DNA of 64,000 bases from Symsagittifera roscoffensis (Eukaryota > Xenacoelomorpha > Acoela > Convolutidae): assembly GCF_963678635.1 (NCBI RefSeq), contig NW_026971079.1, positions 1 to 64,000 of the forward strand. Direction: 5' to 3'. Positions 40,538 through 51,149 of the stretch are shown here, in pieces; the stretch's first letter is position 1, and every line of letters begins with the position of its first letter. Both the position numbers and the translations under genes were made by a program. The notes beneath the pieces are model-generated. The model searched no databases. It was not told where the DNA came from and was given only the letters and a program-made list of their open reading frames with translations.

Positions 40538-42320
40538 TTGTGGTTCTTGGGATGGTCCCTTGAAGACCAACTTAGTAACCATTTGGCAGCTCATGAAGCC
40601 TTCCTGGTGTCAACATCCAAACGCTGGTTTAATCCGGGACATGACGGCAGATGTCACGTGGACTTGGATAATGACGCGAGTCTACACGATCTGGCTATGA
40701 TACACCACCTGATGGCCCTGAGAATAACGAAACAGAAGAGCAACTCATCCATGGAATCATCCGAGGGAAATTCATCCAGTGATTGGTTGAGACAGGGTAT
40801 CTGTCTAGCCCACAGTAGTCGAATCCACGGACTTTTGTGCAACTCGTGGCATTGCTTGATTACGCTGAGTGAGCAGCATCACCAACTGGTGCAACTGTAT
40901 GGGAGGTTGAGCATGTCGGACAAGAGTGGAATGGAGTTGATCGCGGACTGTCATGGAGTAACGAAGGTAAACTTGATCACTGCCATGAGGTTTTGCAACA
41001 TGACAAGCTCTATAGAATCACTGGAACGCCTAGAGCGTGCCCATGGGCCAGTGACGTCCCTTAGCGTGGAAGTGTCCCCTGGAGCGCCACAGACAGAGCA
41101 AACGATTGGAGGCTCGCGATGGGCTCTAGTAAAAGAAATGAATTTGAAGGACAGTGAGGCCTATCATAGACCTACTGGTTCGAAATATCTGGTGGGTTCG
41201 AACTCCGCACCATATTGCAATCGTAGGTACCCTACGCACATGGTGGTGATGGACGCGAGGACACAGCAGGTGTTGTTCGACCAACTCTTCTCTGCGCCAA
41301 AGTGCGTGAGGTTGGCCAGGATGTCAGAAAGGTCATACGATTTACTGACGAAGATCATTCGGGCCGTCCCGAAGAGATCTGAAGGCACATTGCAGGACGT
41401 AGTGGGTGAAGAGTTCATGAGATTGAACGAGAGAAATATGAGCGAATTCCAGAGGCAGAAAGCGAGGGGAGCGTTACCCACTGAATTCCCCACCATAGAA
41501 GAAAAGGACGAGGTACACAGGATCATTATGGAAGTGGAACCGTTGCTGGGAGCCTCAGGGTATCGGACCCGAAGGAACATACTGATGACCCATGGAGAGT
41601 ATCCTTGTCACTGCCTGGCGCAGAAGTTATGGTACCCAAAACGCGGGAATCTGTTGTTAATGCGGGACGTGGAGGAGTTGTACTCCACGGGGTTGCCGAC
41701 CAAAATCAACAAGTGTCAATCGTGGTGGTTAATGCTATGCTGGCAATGACATGGATGGAAGCTAATGCGAGCACAAGTGAGCAGGAGATGGCCGTGCCGA
41801 CACCTGAGCAACTAAGCAACGTGAAGATGAACCGCAACTTAGATCTTTTCAGAACCACCTGCAAGGTTCTGAGAATACCCAAAGCCATTGGTTCCGTGCA
41901 GTTATGACGTCATGGATGTATGAACGTGCGAAGCGTCATATGTCTAGGAACACGGAAGCCTATCAATCCTTCCAGCTATATATAGGACCGGGAGCCTATA
42001 AGAGAGCATTCCTAACGCACAGAAACGCTGTTACCACGGCGGTGAAGCGAGTAGCTGGAGCGCCTTGTGTGACTGAAACTGAAAAGAGAGAGGTCTTACG
42101 AGCTGACCTAGAACGGAATGTGAGCATGTGTCTTCACAACAGCTTTTGCCGGAACCGGCAACAAAAGATGAACGTGGACTTGCTACCTTATTGCAAACCG
42201 AGGCTGTTAGAGCAGGAGAGTTGGGGAACGGTCCGCAACTCCATGGACATGTTGGAGAAGGTTCTAGAAGACAGTGAGAACGGAGAAAGCAAGAGCAAGA
42301 AGCAATGGAGTGAAAAATGA
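40538..42320 (+). pseudogene. ORF5-ORF6 remnant of element B (continuous across the junction)
   Basis: A 403-codon frame joins sequence matching the end of ORF4, all of ORF5 and the first part of ORF6. At the place where element A has TAG this copy has TAC. A frameshift near 41700 moves the rest to the next frame (41705-41907), and another near 41890 leads to the last part (41904-42320). The C-terminal part keeps the codons absent from the distal duplicate of element A. No known domain is recognised. Confidence 0.75.
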
Positions 42321-43318
42321 AGAGAGAAGGAGAAAAGCTTGATTGTTTTTGTGTGCTAAAACTTATACCAATCAAGCAAGTTTGGTTATTGAGACTGTTA
42401 AACTTTTTGTTTTGGTTTAGTTTGGTCAGACCAGGCTTTGAAAATTGTTGAAATTGTTGCAATTGTTGAATGGCAATGAAAATTTAGTTACGCTATTTAT
42501 ATGTATATGGAGAGCATAGGTGAGTGTATTTGCCTATTTAAACACGATTGCGGTTTTTAACCTGTATAAGACACGCGTTCACTGTATGGCGACCTGGTAA
42601 GTTTGGGTAAGCTTGCTCGAAGATGGTGAGTGCCTCATTACCTTTCCTAGCCACAGAGTTTTTTAGTTTTAATATTGAGGACGAGAATATAAATAACTGA
42701 TTATACTTGGCAAGTGACGTTAAGTTAATTTTAACGGATGCGTGGCCGTGCCGCGTCCCAATTTTTAAATCAGAGTGAAAAGAAATTTTATGGCGAGATG
42801 ACGTAAGTAGTCAGAAAAAAAACAATTATCTAGGACACTCCTCATGGCGCAAATTTTGTGAAAATTTTGAAAGGCAGTGGGATCTAGTATGATGCCATTT
42901 GTGACACGTGATGAGTTGAGGTGGAGTAGTTAATTTTCGTTTTCTAATGCGATTTGTAAGTTTGATTATAGAGAACTGGAACATTACTTGACGATAACCC
43001 GGTGTTATGCGATCAATGAGGACATTGATGGGGAATGTCCGGGGAGTATGCAGCAGCGCACAGCGCAACCTTCCGATGCAACACAGAAAATGAAGTAGAG
43101 GCCTCAATGGTTGAAAATTACTGCAAAGAAGGGTCAGAATATTCGGGAATTTTGAATTTTCAAAATTTCGATTGTCGAACGGATATTTCTGAGAAGTACA
43201 AAAAACTGCCATTTTGAGCCAAAAAGTGACAAAAATCAGAACAACAGCGAAAATAAGGAAAAACAGTCGGACGATAACGATATAAAAACGAAGCCTCTTA
43301 TCGTGACGATCACGCACG
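42321..43318. other. 3' tail of element B and adjoining sequence
   Basis: Up to about 42800 it is homologous to the element A tail (GTGTG tract, TTGAAATTGTTGCA, CTAGCCACAGAGTTT block). From about 43130 to 43310 it resembles the reverse complement of about 24830-25000. No gene. Confidence 0.6.
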
Positions 43319-43926
43319 ATAAGACACTTAGCGGAAGGAATTAGTGAGAAGGGAGGCTTCAGTGGGGAAGGAGTAGAGAGCAGTACCCTCCCGTGCCACG
43401 AATTGGGAGTGATAACGACGCTATCACGAGGAAATCACGGAAGCTGAGGCTTGGCTCCACAGAGACAGTATGTGGTGAAGGACTATAAAAGATTTTACTT
43501 ATCAGCTACTCTGATGCCATAAAAATTTGATTTAACACCGGTATTATCCGATATTTTAGAATATGAGTAGCCAGAAAGAGGAAAGGGTCAATCCATCTTC
43601 AATGGATTTAATAAAGAACTGTCATCAAAAACATAATAAAATAGGATAATCGAGCCGTGTTTTTAATAGCAATCACGTAGTCTGAGGATGCGAGACCCAG
43701 CTATGTGGTTGTGTTCGCATGTAAACGAAAGCTGTTTAAAAGTCGTTTGACTGATGGCCTGAAAATAGTAACTTTTTACTTAGCCCGAAACAGACCAGAA
43801 AATAAACTGGCTAGGTCGAGACGGTGAAAAACGAGGAGTCGAATTAAGGTAAATGACGCCTGCCAGTTGTTAATAGGTACTTTTTCTACGCTCCGTCACT
43901 GTGTAGTAGTAATTGGGCGAATGTTA
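43319..43926. repeat. LTR-like 0.6-kb repeat, copy 2
   Basis: Direct repeat of 25122-25711, downstream of element B. It is highly similar, with a 14-base insertion near 43656 and a palindrome weakened by one substitution (GTGATAACG/CTATCAC). It would be the 3' LTR of element B if the repeat is an LTR. Confidence 0.5.
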
Positions 43927-43980
43927 AATCGAATGAAAACCAGTCATAGCAGTGTTCAAAATTTAACTTCCAGTTATAAG

Positions 43981-44530
43981 TGTAACAGTCGCCTACTTAA
44001 GTCACATATGATACAAGAAAATAGACCCCATAAACACTAGCTCTAGAGTCACAGACAATATCTCTTGTGTTTCTCCGCCTCATGCGGTCGGAGCCAATTC
44101 GGTTCACTTTTGACATGAGACTACAAACCGTGTCACAGCTTAAAGGCTACTACCAAAATACCCCCACTCTAGAAATCAGAACGCTCCCATGGTCAGCTCT
44201 CTAAATACCTGAAACAAGCAGACGCCTTTAAAAAAAGGGTCGGAAACATAGGTATACCGTTAATTTTTTTTGGACAGTGATCCTTTAATCCATTTCAGAT
44301 GGATCAACCTGAAAACTCGCCTTAACTCAACACAATACATAAAATGCACTTAAGAAGTTTGAATTGGGTACTCGCATACCGACTTGACTTCTAGAATTAA
44401 GTATTTAATTTTCGTTTAGCAGCTCTAGAATTGATTTAAAGTAAATAAGTTTAACTAGAGAAGTTTAGAAGAAGTAAGTTTTAACTCAAGAAGAAATTTG
44501 CTCTTTTTACCAATGGACAGCTCCCCCTTC
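43981..44530. repeat. TGTAACAG repeat, copy 1
   Basis: Begins TGTAACAGTCGCC and contains CTCATGCGGTCGGAGCCAA and GGCTACTACCAAAA blocks. It recurs at 49326-49490 (first part only) and from 50051 (whole). It directly follows the 3' side of the protease fragment on the minus strand, so it may be the terminal repeat of a gag-protease-only element. Confidence 0.6.
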
Positions 44531-45270
44531 CCACTAGAGTGTCAATCTGGTCCAGTCAATTGTTCTTCTTGATTTCTCTTACCGAACTCTTGATTTTCTG
44601 TCAGGAACAAGACAGCTCTACTCGTGTCACTTAGTTCATTAAAGCTCTTCGTTCTCAAAATTACTATTGTCGTCTCGTTTGCTTTGAACATCAACCTCCT
44701 ACTCAAGAAAACTGGAGCTTTAATCTCATTTGCCATTATCAAACTTAGCGGTTTAATTACGTACTTCCTTTCCGGTTTTCGAATCCTAAGCATTGCATTT
44801 TTAAAATCAATCGTTACATTAAAATTTCTGATGAAATCTCTTCCTAAAAAGAATTGATCAGACTCAGCTAGATTCTCCACCACCAGAAAACTCATCCTTT
44901 GATTGCGTTCCCGCAGATTCAGAGCTATGATCGGTACTCCTAGCATCCCTAATGTCCCCTTGTTTACGACTGACAGCCCTATCCTTGAGTCTATCAGGTC
45001 GTTTTTGCCGAATCTCGTCGTTTTCCATGTTTCTTTTGGTATAACACTCAAAACAGCCCCCTGTATCCAACAATCCTCGTATTTGTTCCTTCGTTCCGAT
45101 TATGTCTAGTACATGTGCGGATACGTCTGTTTCTGTTCCCAGATGCCTGGCATCTTCCACCAGCATCGGATAAAAACCAGTCAGCAGTGTTCAAAACTTA
45201 TTAAAGTAGTCAGCGTCAGCGTATTTTTAAAGGAGTCAGCGTACACAACTTTGTGCATTAGTGTTTGATT

Positions 45271-45503
45271 AGTGAACACCTTGACTCACCCCCCCGGGCT
45301 CTCTCGCTTCGGTCACGGTCTTTACAGTCTTAGTCGTTAAATCACCGCCTGTTGCTTCTTTGGTCAGCAGGTCATTCTCCGCTTGTCTATTCCTGGTGTT
45401 TTGCACCGCAGCAAGGGCTAGTTTTTGTTTTGGGTAACTCTGATTCTTCACTGCTTCCCAAAGTAGGGGACAGTTTATCCTGAAGTGTCCCTCAAGATTG
45501 CAG
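45271..45503 (-). repeat. Internal 233-bp duplication in element C, copy 1
   Basis: Repeats 46072-46304 at an offset of 801 bases, from AGTGAAC...CTTGACT to CTCAAGATTGCAG. Encodes the second zinc knuckle start and the following linker of gag. Confidence 0.85.
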
Positions 45504-46071
45504 AAAAAAAAACAAAAAAGTTCTTATCGACCTATGTAGATTTGACCGGCAAGACCTTCGTCACACGTTATCAATGTTTTTGGATAGATGTTTATTCCAT
45601 CTTCGTTAAACATGACCTCATGTGGACCATAGGCTTCCGTGTACCTGCTGTATATCCTAATCGATTTACCACCACCTCTCGTGAGTAGTGCCCTGAGTGC
45701 TCTTGAAGGAGTTTGAGGGCGGCTGATGGTGCGTAAGTAGTCAGCATACACATCTTTGTGCCTTAGTGTTTGATCGCTGTGATCACTCAGATTCCTCGTT
45801 ACCTCATGGCCACCAACCGTGTTTATTGACATGATTCTTGCCCATTCAACGTGATTTCGAAGTTTTCCCGGTCATCATTTTCAAGGTGTGGCAGTTACTC
45901 TTGGTTGTCGAGTAGTCACCGGTCTCCAACTCTGGTCCTGTCATAGAGATTGTCTCATTCCTCTTATGTCTATATATCTTTTGTTTTAGTCGTTGTTCAA
46001 TTTCTTTGGTCGCCAAGTCCTGTTTCACGTTATTGATAGCCTCTACAGCTGCTTTCTCCTAATCTGTTCCT

Positions 46072-46304
46072 AGTGAACTCCTTGACTTAGCACCCCGGCC
46101 ACTCTGGCTTCGGTCACGGCTTTTACAGTCTTAGCCGTTAAATCACCGCCTGTCGCTTCTTTGGTCTGCAAGTCATTCTCAGCTTGTCTATTCCTGGTGC
46201 TTTGCACCGCAGCAAGTGCTAGTTTGTGTTTTGGATAACTCTGATTCTTTATTGCTTCCCAAATTAGGGGACAGTTTATCCTGAAGTGTCCCTCAAGATT
46301 GCAG
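46072..46304 (-). repeat. Internal 233-bp duplication in element C, copy 2
   Basis: Partner of 45271-45503 and of equal length. This copy is joined to ACAAAACATCTGG, which completes the zinc-knuckle cysteine, whereas the other copy runs into an A-rich stretch, so this one is in the original context. Confidence 0.85.
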
Positions 46305-47254
46305 ACAAAACATCTGGTGCCTATTTTAATTTAAAAAGCCATTATAAATTTCATACTCTTCCACCTGACTAAAGTCCTTTTCATCAGGCGTGTATCCCAA
46401 GCTCTTCATACCCTGCTCGTAAGTAGTGCAATCCGCTACAAGCTGAGTTAGATGCACATGCACTTCAGTTTTTTGTCTATCTGTTTTAACTTTGACATCA
46501 GTTCTCCAAACTCAACTAGCAGTAATTTTGTTTCCGCTGCTTGACCATTTTGCTGACCCACTGCGCCGACCACTGGTTGGTTGTTCACATGGTCAGCCTC
46601 TGTGGTTATTGTGGAAACTGTACCAAAAGTTTTGCCTTTTTCGGTCGTTGTTGTCACCTCATCCTTCTCTCTTGGTTTCATTCCGGCAATCGCCGCAATT
46701 TTCTCCGTGAACGATGCTCTTTTCGTTTGCGAATCGTCATTTATCGTCTCCGGCAAAGTGATTTTGTTTCCACTGGCTATCGGTGGGAACTCAATTGTCT
46801 TTTTTCTTGTTCTTCTACATTCGGCATAGGCATCGATTCCGTCGTTTTTCGTTCCTCTCCATCTAGGCTCTGCTCTGGCGTCTCAAGATCAATTTCTGTT
46901 ACGAGCAAATTTGTTTGATTGGTTTGCTTTTTTCAGTCTTCTGCCCCTTGTTGCTTCTGATGTAGACCATGTTAACTGAAAATTTTTTCTCATTACTCTG
47001 CGGTTTGTTGCTGTTTGTTTCCTTTGCGTTGACTGTTGGTTTTGCTCAAGTCCTACCCTTTTTATCTCTCGTATTGACATTCTTGTTCTCTTCTAGGTGT
47101 AAAATGCAATTATAACACTTAAAAAAACCAGCTATGTTCTTACAAGTTGTTTAAACAATTCCACGCTAATATAATTCCACAATTCGAATTCCAATTTGCC
47201 AATCCTAATTATATTTGCCAACCCTAGGATTTTAGGGACTCAGGATCCTCAGTG

Positions 47255-47765
47255 TTGGGACCCTTAGCTCAAGTGCTGGGATCCTTAGATCAAGTGCTGG
47301 GACCCTTAGCTTAAGTGTTGGGACCCTTAGATCAAGTGTTGGGACCCTTAGCTCAAGTGCTGGGACCCTTAGATTAAGTGTTGGCACCCTTAGATCAAGT
47401 GTTGGGACCTTTTGCTCAAGTGTTGGGACCCTTAGCTCAAGTGTTGGGACCCTTAGCTAAATGTTGAGATCTTTTGCTCAAGCGTTAGGACCCTTAGATC
47501 ACGTGTTGGGACACTTAGCACGCGTGCTGGGACCCTTAGCCTAAAGGTTGTGACCCTTAGATCACGTATTGGGACCCTTAGCTCAAGTATTGGGACCCTT
47601 ACATCAAGTGTTGGGACCCTTAGATCAAGTGTTGGGACCCTAAGCGCAAGTGCTGGGACCCTTAGCTTAAGTGTTGGGACCCTTACCTCAAGTGCTGTGA
47701 CCCTTATCTCATTTGTTGGGTCCCTTAGATCAATTGTTGGGACCCTTAAATTAATGTTGGGACCC
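47255..47765. repeat. 21-bp minisatellite
   Basis: About 24 tandem copies of a unit close to GTTGGGACCCTTAGCTCAAGT, with T/C and GCTC/GATC variants. Because the unit is 21 bases, it gives open frames on both strands with a seven-residue repeat; these are not genes. Confidence 0.95.
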
Positions 47766-49325
47766 ATAATTCATTTTCTAAGGACTCAAGTGTCGGGACT
47801 CTAAGTTCACTATCCCAGGACTGCCGCCAAAACTCTTGCTAGCTTCTCCGCTACAGTAGTTCGAGTGTTTGGACGATTTGTCCACTATCCCAGTACCACC
47901 TCCGGAACTCATGTGAAGCACTTCCCAGTATCGCAACTCGAATATTGGGATTCTCAGTCCACTACCCCGCTACCAACTCCAGAACTCGTTTAAAAATTTC
48001 CAAAACCCAATTTTGTTACCAAAGTTTTATTAAGTTTCCTTAAAACTTCCATCTTATCCTAAATCCAATGCAGGATGAAAAACAACTTATTTTAAACCTT
48101 TTAGTGGTCGCAAATGCACCAATTCTCCGTAAAATTTCAAAACTTGTCCCAAAAACAATAAAACGATAAAACTGTATATATCTAAAACGCGAAATTGACA
48201 ACTATTGTCTTCCGAAAAAATTGTCTGGTAACTAACTGTCACGCGTTTCTCCTCCCCCTTCTAACTTTCCTATGGGGCGTTCACTTATTGGGTTCCAAAA
48301 ACTGTCTATCTCTGATTCCTCCATCCAATCCGGCCAGATTACCTGCCTTAATTCGATTTTGCTATCGGCTACCTTCGCGTTCCAACACTTGTTTTGAGAC
48401 TCTAGTTAAGCTATTATAACTACTTCGACGATATCAATTTATAAATACTGTAAAGAAGCCCCCTTTTTACAATTTCCATTCACCAACCTGTATCTTAACC
48501 AGCCCACATCCTAACCTCCCTCCTATCTAACCCCCACTCAAGTCGAGAAATACCGTAAGTGCCATGGGTGCTAAACCTCTCGAGAGAAAGTCCGCAGAAC
48601 CTGTTTCCAAGCTCTGCTCAAATAAAAAGCGGGTCCTCCTGAAAGTTGCGGTAACCCAGTTATTCACTTTTACACTTATCTTCTAAAGTATTAAGTGGAT
48701 TTTAGCGAAACCCGTTTGACATAACAGAACACCCCTGTGATCCCTTCTCACTGCTGCACTGCTCTGGTCTCGCGTTGTTGGTAGTCTCTTCCCAGTCGCG
48801 TGCCTCCTGTTTCTCAGATCCCAGTCCCGAGAACCACTTTGCCACCTGCCTGGTCACATGTTCCAGTCTAGTCTCCCAGTAGTCCTCTATAATTGCAAGG
48901 CTATCTGAAAACCCTTTCAACGCCCCGTGCCTGGGCACTTGCTAAAAGTTGGCTATTTGGTTCAAAACGATCGGTCTTACTGAAAACAGAATGAGTACAC
49001 TGTTTAAATTAATATCAAAGTTTGTTCCACCTAACCTGAAAACCAAAGCCACTGTCCTTTTTCGAAATTTTTTACGGTTTTTTTCTTCCTATTTCTAATC
49101 TTTTCAGTTTTTTGTTTCGCTTTTTGTCTTTTACCCGTTTTTTGTCCCTCAAGTAGCCACCCTTACTTAATAAGCTAGGCTTGGTATCGGAAAGTGCACC
49201 GGGAAGTTTCTTAGAGTTTTCTTAAATAGCTATCACTGTACAACCAGAAGGTGGAAACTTTCCCGTTGAACCGAACCACCGGTGCTCTAAAATGGGCATG
49301 TAGCCCGCAGCTGTGTCAAACAATA
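47766..49325. other. No recognisable feature
   Basis: AT-rich sequence, no supported gene or repeat. A 78-codon minus-strand frame at 48702-48938 has no recognisable motif and no relatives in the window. Confidence 0.5.
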
Positions 49326-49490
49326 TATAACAGTCGCCTACTTAAGTCACATATGACGCTAAGAAAAATAAGCCCAATAACCACTGGCTCAAGAGTCAGG
49401 GACAATATCTCTTGTGTTTTTCTACCTCATGCGGTCGGAGCCAAATCGGTTCACTTGAGAAATGAGACTACCAACCGTGTTACAGCTTAA
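49326..49490. repeat. TGTAACAG repeat, copy 2 (partial)
   Basis: Matches about 43982-44145 (TAACAGTCGCCTACTTAAGTC through GTTACAGCTTAA) and then diverges. Truncated. Confidence 0.75.
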
Positions 49491-49638
49491 ATTTTTAGAA
49501 AACTTAAATTCTGAAAAATTAAAAAAATTATTAATTAGAAAAACTTTCAAGAACCCCTTTCCCACAGAACACGCATATAAATACTTGCATCGGGCAACAA
49601 AAAACGCAACAAGTCAAAAAAGCGATTTTAACAAATCG

Positions 49639-50030
49639 AGTAGATAAAATTACAATCAAACTAAAAAGCCATTCCGAATCGGCCGGATGTTTGAGAAAAA
49701 ATTTCTGAGAGGAGGCGCATGTTGTCGGGACTGAAAGGAATACAGGTAATGAGTTTTTGTACCAGTGTTTGTGAAAGTCAGAACTCGTTTGAATCTCAAA
49801 ATGTCGACTGCATGGCAGGGGTAAAACAGTTAGCTTTAAAAGAGCAATTTGCAGATAACAAAACAGTGTAAAGACAAAAACCATAACAAGAAACTTTAAA
49901 AACTCCAGTTGGTAAGACTACAGCAAACTAAAAAGCCCATTTTGATTCGGCCGCAAAATTTGAAAGTAGTTTTTGTGAAGAGGCGCATGTTATTGGAACT
50001 AAAGTAATACAGGCAAAAAGTTTTTTTAAA
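49639..50030. repeat. Imperfect tandem repeat, about 275-bp period
   Basis: Blocks at about 49655-49745 and 49925-50015 share AAACTAAAAAGCC, TTCGGCCG or ATCGGCCG, and GAGGCGCATGTT, with diverged sequence between. No coding content. Confidence 0.7.
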
Positions 50031-50050
50031 TAAGCTTTTGCCAAAGAAAA

Positions 50051-50790
50051 TGTAACAGTCGTCCACTTATGTCACATATACGATTAAGAGAAACAGGCCC
50101 TATAACCATTGGCTCAAGGATCAGGTACACTAACTCTTTTATATTTGTACCTCATTCTGTCGGAACCAATTCCGTTCGCTCAAGACATGGGACTACGAAA
50201 TCGTGCTACAGCTTAACGGCTACTACCAAAAGCCCCCCACTCTAGAAATAAGAAAGTCCCCGTGGTTAGGTCTCTAAATTCCTAAAACACGCGAAATACT
50301 ATAAAAACTCGGTGGGAGACTTAAGTATGCCATTAGTTTTTGCTATACAGTGAACCTTTTATCCATTTCACGGATCAACCTAAAATCTGCTTTATCTCAA
50401 CATGACTGGGCAAAGTACACTCAAAAAAATTAAAATCAATACTCACAAATTGACATGACTGTAGACTCAAGTAAATAATGTAACTAAGAAAACTCAGAAT
50501 TTTCATCGTATTAGTTTTAACTCAAGTAGTTTTTATCGTTTGAACCAATGGCTCGCTTCACTGGTCGACCTACCGAATCAAGGTTCTCCTTGCTCCAATA
50601 ATGATAATCTCAGCTTCCAAAAAAGATAATCCCAATAACTCTCGGTTTTCTCTATCGGGAACAAGACAACTCTACCCGGAGAGTTTACTCCAGTAAAATT
50701 GCGAATAACAATTTTACTCTAGAATAGTTTTCTGTAAACTTCTTACAATTACATTTCGAGTCGTCTCGTTTTAGTGAATTCTTTTTTCAG
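50051..50790. repeat. TGTAACAG repeat, copy 3, with protease-end remnant
   Basis: Begins TGTAACAGTCGTCC and follows 43981-44700 to the point where the latter enters protease coding (GGGAACAAGACAACTCTACC corresponds to about 44600). It is a second diverged copy of the element C 3' end, on the same strand. After about 50790 nothing is recognised until 51150. Confidence 0.7.
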
Positions 50791-51149
50791 TTGCTGCGGT
50801 AAAATTGAGCATGACATGGCCAGTTAGATTTTTTCAATAAGTAACGTTAACCCAAAATCAAGATAAATTTCAAAATATGACTGACTGCACATTCTCCCCG
50901 AACTCAAGATCGATGTCTTCATAGTGCGGGCTCGTCATGTCAGTGAGCCTTCAGAATGTTGAGTGAGATCCAAGATTCAGTGCCAGTGGTCATTTACAGA
51001 AGTTTACAGCAGATTCAACCCCAAATTCACAGCCATAAAAAATGACAGTCTATAGCTGAACAGCAATCGAAATAATCATCCAACTACTCCTCTGGAATTC
51101 AGCACTAGAAGCCATATTAAAATTTCTATTGTTCAACTCAGTCTGAATA

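Larger units (their letters stand above)
27575..42800 (+). mobile_element. Element B: decayed giant Ty3/gypsy-class copy
   Basis: Same gene order as element A on the opposite strand: gag remnant, pol, ORF3, ORF4, ORF5/6. It is divergent from element A at every gene and carries many stops and frameshifts plus an internal deletion that removes the gag core, zinc knuckles and protease. If the repeats at 25116-25713 and 43319-43926 are its LTRs, the full element is about 18.8 kb. Comparison with element A shows which breaks in A are recent. Confidence 0.85.
44542..47080 (-). pseudogene. gag: Element C: rearranged gag-protease remnant
   Basis: On the minus strand it starts at an ATG (47080) with a short charged N terminus. 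Further pieces follow: a low-complexity part (46756-46448), a zinc-knuckle region (CNLEGH at about 46300), a region matching the part of gag before the protease (45832-45524), and the protease with its DTG triad (about 45070) and a FFLGRDFI block (about 44860). No pol follows. A 233-bp block containing the knuckle-linker region is duplicated inside it. Frames are broken at many places. It is a separate, diverged member of the family. Confidence 0.75.

Noticed and set aside
47453..47804. Repeat proteins on both strands
   Set aside because: Direct consequence of the 21-bp minisatellite.
48702..48938. 78-codon minus-strand gene
   Set aside because: No motif, no relative in the window and no supporting context.
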